Part shown: piece after piece, positions 55,643-64,000 of the stretch
How the letters are laid out: every line of letters begins with the position of its first letter
Numbering within the stretch: the stretch's first letter is position 1
Assembly (NCBI GenBank): GCA_003255025.1
Contig: QANY01003900.1
Location: 1,302,001 to 1,366,000 of the forward strand
Length of the DNA: 64,000 bases
Reading direction: 5' to 3'
Source of the DNA: Datisca glomerata
Lineage: Eukaryota > Streptophyta > Magnoliopsida > Cucurbitales > Datiscaceae
Notes under the pieces: generated by a model
Databases searched by the model: none
Seen by the model: the letters and a program-made list of their open reading frames with translations, nothing else
What the model was told of the DNA's origin: nothing
Program-made: the position numbers and the translations under genes

Positions 55643-56915
55643 TGTTAGCCCTATATTTCTATGAGATAACTTTTGATAATGACAAAACATTGACGTTGCT
55701 AATAAATTTAATCAAGTTTGCAGAGGCTATTGACAAAATCACCACAAGGCATTCCAATTGAAGATTATGAAAATATTTATTTTCATAGTAACTCATAAAG
55801 CATGAAGATTGAAGATCATGAAGATATTTACTTTCATCTAATTTTTATTAGGATCTTACTTTTTTTATTTGCCTTTATTAAAGCTCAATTTATTTAGGGA
55901 TGTCAATACTTAAATTAAGTCTCCATCCATAAAAAGTCTAAACACCAAAAATCATATCTCTCTTTTCCAATAGACAAAATACATGAGATGGAGATAATGA
56001 CAAAGCATAAACAAAGTGAGTTTTAATTTCAAGTAGATAAAAAGAAATGGAGCTTACCCAAATAGTTTTTGACCATATTCGTTATTTTGGGTAGGAGTTT
56101 TCCTTGCCTTTTTAGTCAAGGATTTTTTGTCCTTCTTATTAAGGATGGAGTGTCCTTTCCTTTTTATATATTCAAAATTTGAAATTTTCCCTCCTAAACT
56201 CTAACTTCTATAAATACACCCCATTTCTATTCACAAAACACAAATTCATAGCCAAGAGACTTGCTCTTAAAACTCTCTCAATATTCTCCTAAATCTCTCT
56301 TAATATTTTGAGCTTTATATTTGCAAATTTCTTGAGTTAGCAAGATTATTTTTTTTGTGAGTTTAGATTGAAGATTCTACTCTTTTGAGAGAGTTATTCT
56401 AAGGCGTCACTTAATCCTGAAATATATAGCCTTGTGAGGTTTAATTGGCACCCATAAAGCCAATTGAGTTTGTAAGATTTAGTCTTCACCCTTAAGAAGA
56501 TCGTGGGATTAAAAATCTCCAAGGGGGGCCTTGGAGCGTAGACGTAGGGATAAGATTTCCCGAATCATGTACAAATATCGTGTGCCTATAGTCTTCTCCT
56601 TCTTCTCTTTTTCTTTTGTGCTTTTTATTTTCCGCATTTCAATTTCTTGCACTTAATTTTCACAATTTAATTTCCTCACTTTAAGTTTTTGTAATTATTT
56701 TATTTGCTTGCTTTATATTTCTGCATTTATATTATCGCAAGCATTATTTACTTCAACACATTTATCTATTACTTATTTATCTTTTGAAGGGTTAAACTCG
56801 TGGAACATTGATGTTCATTCTTAAACATTCAATTTTCACTTGAGTGCAAAAAATTTTTAATTTAAATACGATCACCCAATTCACCCCCCTCTTGGGTTGT
56901 CATATCGATCATACA
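55643..56915 (+). repeat. 5' LTR of Sirevirus-like element
   Basis: Starts TGTTAGCCCTATATTTC and ends GATCATACA. A TATAAATACACC box lies at about 56210, and the motif CCTTGGAGCGTAGACGTAGG at about 56530. The primer site follows. Confidence 0.88.
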
Positions 56916-56916
56916 G

Positions 56917-56930
56917 TTGGTATCAAAGCT
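56917..56930 (+). promoter_or_regulatory. Primer binding site of Sirevirus-like element
   Basis: TTGGTATCAAAGCT directly after the LTR, complementary to initiator Met-tRNA with one mismatch. Confidence 0.82.
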
Positions 56931-56966
56931 TGGTACTCTATACATAAGACTTAATCTTCATGAGTT

Positions 56967-57950
56967 ATGGCATCCATGAGTGGTTCTTTTATTGAAGGTC
57001 AATCTACTACTAGACCTTCGTTTTTCAATGGTAATGAGTATACTTATTGGAAAGTGAGAATGAGGATTTATATTCAATCGATTGACCATGACTTATGGGA
57101 TGTTGTTGAAAATGGTGCTCACATTTCATTCAAAATTGTGGATGGTAAAAATATTTTCAAATCAAGTAGTGAATGGAATGATGATGATAAAAAGAAAAAT
57201 TCTTTAAATGCTAAAGCTATGAATGTTTTGTTTTGTACTCTCGATAAAAATGAATTTAATAGAAGATCTACATGTGAATCCGCTAAATCTATATGACACA
57301 TGTTAGAAGTCATACATGAAGGTACAAATCAAGTTAAAGAATCTAAAATTAGCATGCTTGTTCATAGTTATGAATTATATAAAATGAAGCAGGATGAATC
57401 CGTACGTGATATGTTTACTCATTTCACCGATATTATTAATGGCTTGAAATCTCTTCGTAAGACATTCTAATGTTGCAATGGTGAGAAATTTTTTTAGGTG
57501 TCTACCAAAGAATTGGGAGGCCAAAGTGACCGTCATCCAAGAAGCCAAAAATCTCAACACACTTTCTCTTGAAGAATTTATCGGCTCATTGATGACAAAA
57601 TGAAAATGACAAAGAAGATACATCAAAGAAGAAGAACATTGCACTAAAATCAACACTTGAATAATCTGATAGTGAGAATGATGACTATGATGAGGAAGAT
57701 GACATAGCCCTACTCACTTGACAAACTTCTTGATAAGCAAAGGAATGCTTACGATAAAAGGGGATTAAGATATCAACCTTTTCAAGACAAAAAATATCAC
57801 AAAAATATTTTTGTAAAACCAACACAATATCCTCCTATAATTTGTCACTATTGTGGGGTTAAAGGTCACAAAAGTAATTCATGCTTTCATAAAAAGAAAT
57901 TTATTTTTCATGAAAGAAATGAATAGATTCTCTACAACACTAACCCTCAA
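56967..57950 (+). pseudogene. gag: Sirevirus-like gag
   Basis: ATG at 56967 opens a 109-residue frame with F-F-N-G-N-E-Y-T-Y-W-K-V-R-M, L-W-D-V-V-E-N-G and E-W-N-D-D-D-K-K-K-N-S-L-N-A-K-A-M. A stop (TGA in the W position of S-I-W) breaks it at 57294. Following frames give V-K-E-S-K-I-S-M-L-V and the zinc knuckle C-H-Y-C-G-V-K-G-H-K-S-N-S-C at about 57847-57890, with all metal ligands intact. Several frameshifts lie between. Confidence 0.88.
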
Positions 57951-58009
57951 GGACCCAAAAATATTTGGGTACCAAAAGTCAACTTTTAAATTTTTATGTT
58001 ATCGGTAGC

Positions 58010-59250
58010 ATTGAAGAAGAAAGATAAATGACATCTTCATAGTGGATGTTCAAGACATATGACCGGTGATGAATCAAAACTTACTCTGTCTAAAGAAAGG
58101 ACTTGTCACCTTTGAAGATGATAAGAAATGTAAAATCATTGGTATTGGCTCCGTCAGTAATGGCTCTTCTCATGCTATAGATAAAATTCTACTTATAGAT
58201 GGTCTAAAACCTAATTTACTTAGCATAAGCCAACTTTGCGAGAAAAACTATAGAGTAATTTTTGAAAATGATTTTTGTCTAATTATAGATGTAGTGTCAA
58301 ATAAAATTTTATTTGTTAGACAAAGGGACCAAAATGTCTACACTATTAATGTAAGTGATTTTCAAAATTATAATGAAAAATGTTTTCTAGTTTTTGACAA
58401 TGAGAGTTGGCTATGGCATAGAAGACTTGGGCCTGCTAGCATGGATTTATGTTTAAAACTATCAAAAAGTTATTTAGTAAAAGGTCTTCCAAAAAAAATC
58501 TTGTGAAAGGCAAAATTTGTATGCATGCCAAATGGGTAAACAAGTTAAGAGCTGTTTCAAATTAAAACATTTAGTGTCAATAACTAGACCATTACAATTA
58601 CTACACATGGACCTATTTGGCCCTTAAAAAATTGCATGTCTTGGGGGTAAACACTATGCATTTATCATAGTTGATGATTTTTCAAGATATACTTGGGTTT
58701 TAGTTCTAAAAAATAGGGATGAAACTTTTAAAGTATTTACAAAGTTTTGCAAACTAGTTCAAAATGAAAAAGGTTTTACAATTTCAAAAATTAGAAGTGA
58801 TCATGGTGGAGAATTTGAAAATAGAAACTTTGAAACTTTTTGCGATGAAAATGGTTTTTCACATGAGTTTTCGACTCCTAGAAACTCCACAAAAATGGTG
58901 TTGTTGAGAGGAAAGATCGGCCCCTACAAGAGATGGCAAGAACAATGATAAATGAGAATGGATTACCTAAGTATTTTTTGGCCGAAGCCGCTGATGCATC
59001 TTGCTACATGATGAATCGTGTTTTACTTAGACCTATTTTCAACAAAACCCCAGATGAACTTTGGAAAAACAAAATTTCTAATATTAGTTAATTTAAAGTT
59101 TTTGGGTGTAAATGTTTTATTTTAAATAATAAGGACAATCTTAGTAAGTTCGATTTTAAAACTGACTTAGGAATCTTTTTAGGATATTCCACGTCTAACA
59201 AAGAATATAGAGTTTATAATAGAAGAACATTAGTTGTGGAAGAACCCATG
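58010..59250 (+). pseudogene. Sirevirus-like protease and integrase
   Basis: The protease active site region survives as G-C-S-R-H-M-T-G-D at about 58040-58068 (the D-S-G before it is lost by a shift). An open frame (58066-58506) covers the protease end and pre-integrase with S-W-L-W-H-R-R-L-G. The core then shows M-D-L-F-G-P (stop at the last position), V-D-D-F-S-R-Y-T-W and S-D-H-G-G-E-F. The catalytic Glu lies in V-V-E-R-K after a one-base shift at about 58895. The end has F-K-V-F-G-C-K-C-F and L-G-Y-S. Confidence 0.87.
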
Positions 59251-59559
59251 CATGTTTTCTTTGATGAATCAATTCCCTCTAACATCTTTTATGATCAAAA
59301 TGATGAAATTATAAGAAAGGTAGAAGGGGCCAATTCAATACTAATGAAGGATCAAGTCACTCTCCCAAAAAAATGTCAAAGTACAAGATTGCAACCAACT
59401 TCCAAAAGAATGGAAGTTTGTAAAAGATCATCCAAAGGAGCTCTTAGTGGGAGACATATTAAAAAGGGTAGAGACCTGCTCTACACTTCATAGTATTGGT
59501 AACATTGCTTTTATTCCTCAACTTGAGCCTAAATCTTTTATAAAGGCAAAAAAAGATTA

Positions 59560-60250
59560 ACATTAGATAGTTGTTATGCAAGAAGCTTGTATGGGAACTT
59601 GTGTCTAGACCCTCTAAGCACTCGATAATTGGTACTAAGTGGGTGTTTAGAAATAAGGTAGATGAAAATGGTATTGTTACTAGGAATAAAGCTAGATCAG
59701 TGACACAAGGATATAATCAAGAAGAATGTATAGATTATGATGAAACTTTCACTCCCGTTGCTAGACTTGAGTTACTAAGAATGCTATTAGCCTTTGCATG
59801 TTTCAAAGATTTTGTTTTATATCAAATGGATGTCAAGAGTTCCTTTTTAAAGTTTGAATTTTTTAAATCACGTGTATAAACTTAAAAAAGCTCGCTATGG
59901 ACTAAAAAAGCTCATAGAGCTTGGTACGGAAGGCTAAGTAAATTTCTTATTGATGATGGATTTAACATAGGGTAAAATAGGTAACATCCTCTTCATAAAA
60001 ACAAAAGGCAATGATATCTTAATTGTCCAAATATATGTAGATGATATAGTTTTTGGTACCACTAACGAATCTTTGTGTAAGAATTTTGCAAGCTCTATGA
60101 GCAATGAGTTTGAAATGAGCATGATGGGAGAATTGAACTTCTTCGAGAATTGAACTTCTTCCTTGGACTACAAATTAAGAAAATGTAGGATGAGATCTTT
60201 ATAAACTAAGAAAAATACACCAAGGATTTGCTCAACAAGTTTGGTATGGA
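59560..60250 (+). pseudogene. rt: Sirevirus-like reverse transcriptase
   Basis: An open frame (59571-59879) has I-G-T-K-W-V-F-R-N-K, R-N-K-A-R, Q-G-Y-N-Q-E-E and D-Y-D-E-T-F-T-P-V-A-R, then Y-Q-M-D-V-K-S-S-F-L. The catalytic Y-V-D-D is intact at about 60033-60047. The segment between (about 59865-59990) is shortened. A 20-base stretch (AATTGAACTTCTTC) is duplicated near 60132-60160, shifting the frame after the active site. Confidence 0.87.
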
Positions 60251-60339
60251 AAATGTGAAGGCTAGTAATACTCCTATGAGTACGACGACAAATCTAGACA
60301 AAGATGAGAAAGGTAAAGACGTCAATATAAAGAACTATT

Positions 60340-60990
60340 GAGGTATGGTTGGATCTCCACTTCACTTAACTGCTAGTAGACCCGATATCATGTATAGTGT
60401 ATGTTTATGCGCTCATTTTCAAACTTGTCCCAAAGAATCACATTTACAAGCTATTAAAAGAATTTTTAAATATTTACTTGGAACAATAAATTTTCCTTTG
60501 GTATCTAAAATGTGATAATCTTGATCTAATTGGGTATTCTAATTCGGATTTTACTGGGAGCTTAACCGATAGAAAAAGTACCAGCGGTACATGTCAATTT
60601 TTAGGACACTTATTTCTTGGTTTAGCAAAAAGCAAAATTTAGTAGCACTATCAACTGCTGAAGCTGAATATATTTCTGCCGGTTGTTGTTGTGCTCAAAT
60701 TTTATAGATGAAACAAACTCTAAAAGATTTTGGTTTAGTTTTTGAAAATATTCTTATTAGATGTGATAATACTAGCACAATTATTGTATCCAAAAATCTT
60801 ATTTTGCATTCTCGTATTAAGCATATAGATCATAGACATCATTTTATTTGAGATCATGTGCAAAAAATGGATATTTCACTAGAGTTTGTAAACACTACAA
60901 ATCAACTTGCAGATATTTTCACAAAACCATTAAATGTTGAAAGTTTTTGTAAAAATAGGCTTGCTTTAGGAATTTTAGATATTAGTTAAA
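60340..60990 (+). pseudogene. rh: Sirevirus-like RNase H
   Basis: The domain has M-V-G-S-P-L-H-L-T-A-S-R-P-D-I-M, then S-A-D-F-T-G-type (here N-S-D-F-T-G) and D-R-K-S-T-S-G-T-C. It continues with S-T-A-E-A-E-Y-I-S-A and a final D-Q-L-A-D-I-F-T-K-P-L in which Asn replaces the first residue. Two stops and a frameshift at about 60505 break it. Confidence 0.87.
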
Positions 60991-61059
60991 TATTTTTTAC
61001 TTACCATGTCAAGATAAAATTATTTTTCCTCATTATTATTAGTTAATTCTTTTTTATGT

Positions 61060-61207
61060 TAACAAGGGGGGAGAAAATAGAAAATGCATAGGCATTATGT
61101 TTTTATCTTGATGGGTAAGCATATATATAGGGGGAGTAAATTAAATTATTTTGATTAACTATATTTTCTTTGTCTCCGTGGTTTGTCATCATAAAAAAGG
61201 GAGAGAT
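61060..61207 (+). promoter_or_regulatory. Polypurine tracts before 3' LTR
   Basis: Three purine tracts occur: AAGGGGGGAGAAAAT near 61064, AGGGGGAGTAAAT near 61128 and AAAAAAGGGAGAGAT immediately before the LTR (61192-61207). Multiple tracts upstream of the LTR have been described for Sireviruses. Confidence 0.7.
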
Positions 61208-62450
61208 TGTTAGGCCTATATTTCTATGAGATCACTTTTGATGATGATAAAATATTGACATTGCTAATATATTTAATCAAGTTTGCAGAGGCTATTGGCA
61301 AAATTACCACAAGGAATTCAAATTGAAGATTATGAGAATATTTATTTTTCATAGTAGCTCATAAAGTATGAAGATTGAAGATCATGAAGATATTTACTTT
61401 CATGTAATTTTTATTAGGAACTTACTTTTTTATTTACTTTTATTAAAGCTCAATTTATTTAGGGATGTCAATCCTTAAATTAAGTCTTCATCCATAAAAA
61501 GCCTAAACACCAAAAATCATCTCTCTTGCACAATAGACAAAATGCATGAGATGGAGATAATAACAAAGCACAAACAAAGTAAGTTTCAATTTCAAGTAGA
61601 TAAAGAGAGATGGAGCTAACCCAATTTTTTTTTTACCATATTATGTTATTTTGGGTAGGAGTTTTCCTTACCTTTTTAGTCAATAGTTTTTTGTCCTTAT
61701 TAAGGATGGAGTGTCCTTTACTTTGCCTATATTCAAAATTTGAAATTTTCCCTCCTAAACCCTGACCTCCATCTCATCTATAAATACACCTCATTTCTAT
61801 ACACAAAAAACAAATTCATAACCAATAGACTTGCTCTTAAAACTCTCACAATACTCTCCTAAATATCTTTTAATATTTGAGCTTTATACTTGCAAATTTC
61901 TTGAGTGAGCAAGATTATTTCTTTTGTGAGTTTAGATTGGAGATTTTACTCTTTCGAGACAGTTATTCTAAGGGGTCACTTAATCTCGAAACACATAGTC
62001 TTGCGAGGTTTAGTTGACACTCATAAAGCCAATTGGGTTTGTAAGGTCTGCTCTTCACCCTTAAGAAGATCGTGGTTGCCTTGGAGCGTGGACGTATGGA
62101 TAGAAATTCTCGAACCACGTAAAAATATAGTGTTCCTATCTTCTTTTCCTTCTTCTCTTTTTATTTTGTGCTATTTATTTTTCACACTTAATTTTCACAA
62201 TTTAACTTCCGCATTTTAAGTTTCTGTAATTATTTTATTTGTTTACTTTATATTTCTGCATTTATATTATCACAAGCATTATTTGCTTCAACACTTTTAT
62301 CTATTACTTATTTATCTTTTCAAGAGTTAAACTCGTGAAACATTGAAGTTCATTCTTGAACATTCATTTTCCACTTGAGTGCAAAAAATTGTTAATTTGA
62401 ACACGATTACCCAATTCACCCCTCTCTTTGGTTACGTTATTGATCTTACA
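61208..62450 (+). repeat. 3' LTR of Sirevirus-like element
   Basis: Starts TGTTAGGCCTATATTTC and ends GATCTTACA. Aligns end to end with 55643-56915. The ORF at 61905-62219 lies inside it and is incidental. Confidence 0.88.
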
Positions 62451-62742
62451 TGATCTAGATCTATATCACACGCATTTATAATACTTAGTGAATTGTACAA
62501 GCAACCATTCATTAAAGATTTCATATTTTACTATGTTGCTGATAATTTTATTCATTATGTATAATCCTAATCATCTCTTACTAATACAAGATCATAGTCT
62601 CATTAATGAATATGAAATTTTAAGATGTTTATATAAGTTATTCAACAGTAATTTAAAAGTACAATTATAAGAAAAATATAATCCTCATTAAATTTCATAT
62701 CAAGATGTCAATACACATGCTTTGAGAGCAAAACCCCCAACA
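62451..62742 (-). repeat. Inverted copia LTR, first 290 bases
   Basis: Reverse complement of the start of the 47774-type LTR, beginning TGTTGGGGGTTTTGC at 62742. It pairs with 54709-55608 as the two remaining parts of one LTR split by the Sirevirus-like element. Confidence 0.82.
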
Positions 62743-64000
62743 AACTCCCAGTTTCCCTAAAGCAAATATGGGATTTCTATCATTCACATGTTATGCATGT
62801 GACTTTCAAATGACTTCGGAGAAAGTGCATTTATAAAAGGATCAGTCAGGTTCTGATCTGACGCTCTCTTCATAACAGTCACATCCCATCGATGCACGAT
62901 CTCTCTTACAATATGATGTTTCCTCTTTATGTGCTTGCCCCTCTGGTGATTCCTCAGTTCCTTGGAATTTGCTAACCCCCCCCCCCCACCGTTGTCACAG
63001 TATAGGATCAGTGGCTTGTCCACATCTGAAACTATTTCTAGATCAGTATAGAACTTTTTGATCCATACTTCTTCTTTCGCATGCAGCTTCACAAGCCACT
63101 ATATATTTTGCTTCCATAGTGGAATATACAATTTTGGATTATTTAATACTTCTCCAGAATACAGCTCTTCCACCTACGGTGAATATTGATCCAGATGTCG
63201 ACTTTTGACTGTCTTTGTCTGATTGAAAATATGAATCAGTGTATGTAGTGGGGTCCGGGTCTGCACCTGAATAAACAAATAAATAGTTTCTCGTTCTCAT
63301 AAGATACTTGAAAATGTGCTTTACTGCAATCCAGTATTCCAAACCTGGAATTGATTGATAACGATCGACAATTCTCACTACATAACAGATGTCTGGTCTC
63401 GTACACGACATGACATACATGAGACTTTCAACTGATGAAGCATATGGAACATTTCTCATATCATCTTCCTCCTAAGGTGTTTTAGGACATTGTTCCTTGT
63501 AGATGACAATTCCATGTCTGGTTGGTAGTTGACCTTTCTTCGAATTCTCCATAGAGAATCTCTCCAGCACCTTATCAATATAAGATGCTTAAGAAAGTGC
63601 CAAAAGCTTGTTCTTTCTATCACTTAGGATTTTAATGCCTAGAACATAGCTCACTTTCCTCAAATCTTTCATTTGGAATTTTACAGCCAACCAGTTCTTT
63701 ACTTTTGACAGAGTTTTTACATCATTTTCAATGAGTAGAATATCATCAATATAAAGAACTAAGAAAACCACTATCTTATCTTTGATTTTTTATAAACACA
63801 GGCTTCATCAACATTTTTCTTGAAGCGATAAGATTTTATAATCTCATCAAATGTAAGATTCTATAAATGGATTTAAGTAACTTGCATTCTTTCCAATCTT
63901 GCCCCTTTTGTACGAACCAATCTGGTTGTATCATATAGATGTTTTTCATGAGATCTAATCAAAAAATCTATCTTCACGTCGATTTGTCGTATCTCATAGT
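62743..64000 (-). pseudogene. Third copia element: RNase H and RT, minus strand, off the edge
   Basis: Just upstream of the LTR on this strand is GGGAAACTGGGAG, the polypurine tract. RNase H follows in two frames (62784-63092: L-I-L-Y-C-D-N, K-H-I-K-R-K-H-H; 63139-63459: S-C-T-R-P-D-I-C-Y, D-K-D-S-Q-K-S-T-S-G-S). RT is at 63589-63771 with an intact Y-I-D-D-I-L-L-I, and more RT continues to the window end. It is the same family as the first two elements. A run of 12 C at 62976-62987 encodes five glycines where the family has about one. Confidence 0.88.

Larger units (their letters stand above)
55643..62450 (+). mobile_element. Sirevirus-like Ty1/copia element (6.8 kb)
   Basis: LTRs lie at 55643-56915 and 61208-62450. 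Order: primer site, gag with zinc knuckle, protease, integrase, RT, RNase H, purine tracts. The gag opening (S-F-F-N-G-N-E-Y-T-Y-W-K-x-R-M) and several purine tracts before the 3' LTR fit the SIRE lineage of plant copia. LTRs look about 90% alike by eye, so it is younger than the 8128 element. Stops and frameshifts in all domains make it non-autonomous. No matching 5-bp target duplication was found at the ends. Confidence 0.88.

Noticed and set aside
61905..62219. 104-codon ORF as a host gene
   Set aside because: It lies wholly inside the Sirevirus 3' LTR, and the matching part of the 5' LTR does not keep the frame.
1..64000. tRNA, rRNA or intact protein-coding gene
   Set aside because: No tRNA A/B boxes with a cloverleaf, no rRNA sequence and no uninterrupted ORF with a recognisable complete domain set were seen on either strand.

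Overview
This window is a transposable-element graveyard from a nuclear plant genome, most likely a dicot. It is very AT-rich. It carries Ty1/copia, Ty3/gypsy (Tat and chromovirus), CACTA, hAT and Mutator-like remnants, an F-box-associated fragment, GRF zinc-finger fragments and an endogenous pararetrovirus-like remnant. I found no intact protein-coding gene, no rRNA or tRNA gene and no CRISPR array. Family calls rest on reading conserved motifs by eye, because no database search was possible.

Layout. 1-2175: minus-strand caulimovirid-like remnant with protease, Met-tRNA primer site and a serine-rich ORF start. 2176-5705: intergenic DNA with an 81-bp tandem duplication and a 1.04-kb hAT-type element (4101-5139) between 8-bp target duplications. 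5706-6026: C-terminal half of an F-box-associated gene, cut by a truncated copia LTR (about 6012-7976). 7977-18838: Tat-type gag split by a complete but dead 10.1-kb copia element (8128-18274, target duplication AAACA). 18839-23010: reversed chromovirus RT fragment, then a MULE transposase pseudogene whose 3' end is split by a 2.6-kb CACTA element. 23011-25340: minisatellites and two copies of a GRF zinc-finger segment.

25340-27257: two LTR-like pieces. 27258-35908: 3' part of a Tat-type Ty3/gypsy element. Its order is reverse transcriptase, RNase H, second RNase H, integrase, a 3' untranslated region with about nine 74-bp tandem repeats, then a 3' LTR holding a 1.67-kb CACTA element. 35909-45584: low-copy-looking DNA with a copia RNase H/LTR scrap, a second hAT-like element, a 238-bp CACTA MITE with a paralogous empty site, and a 0.75-kb direct repeat of unknown nature. 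45585-47773: inverted Tat LTR fragments and a 1.2-kb tandem duplication. 47774-64000: a second copia element of the 8128-18274 family, fused at its 3' end to an inverted LTR. That LTR is split by a Sirevirus-like copia element (55643-62450) and continues into a third, minus-strand copia element running off the right edge.

The pieces do not form a working pathway. Their order gives a relative history: Tat insertion, then copia insertions, duplication and inversion, then the younger Sirevirus. The two Sirevirus LTRs look clearly more alike by eye than the two LTRs of the 8128 element. The most useful points for follow-up are the nested insertions with exact target duplications, the CACTA empty-site pair, the inverted LTR-primer-site junction, the Tat 3' tandem repeats as a possible satellite seed, and the pararetrovirus-like remnant.
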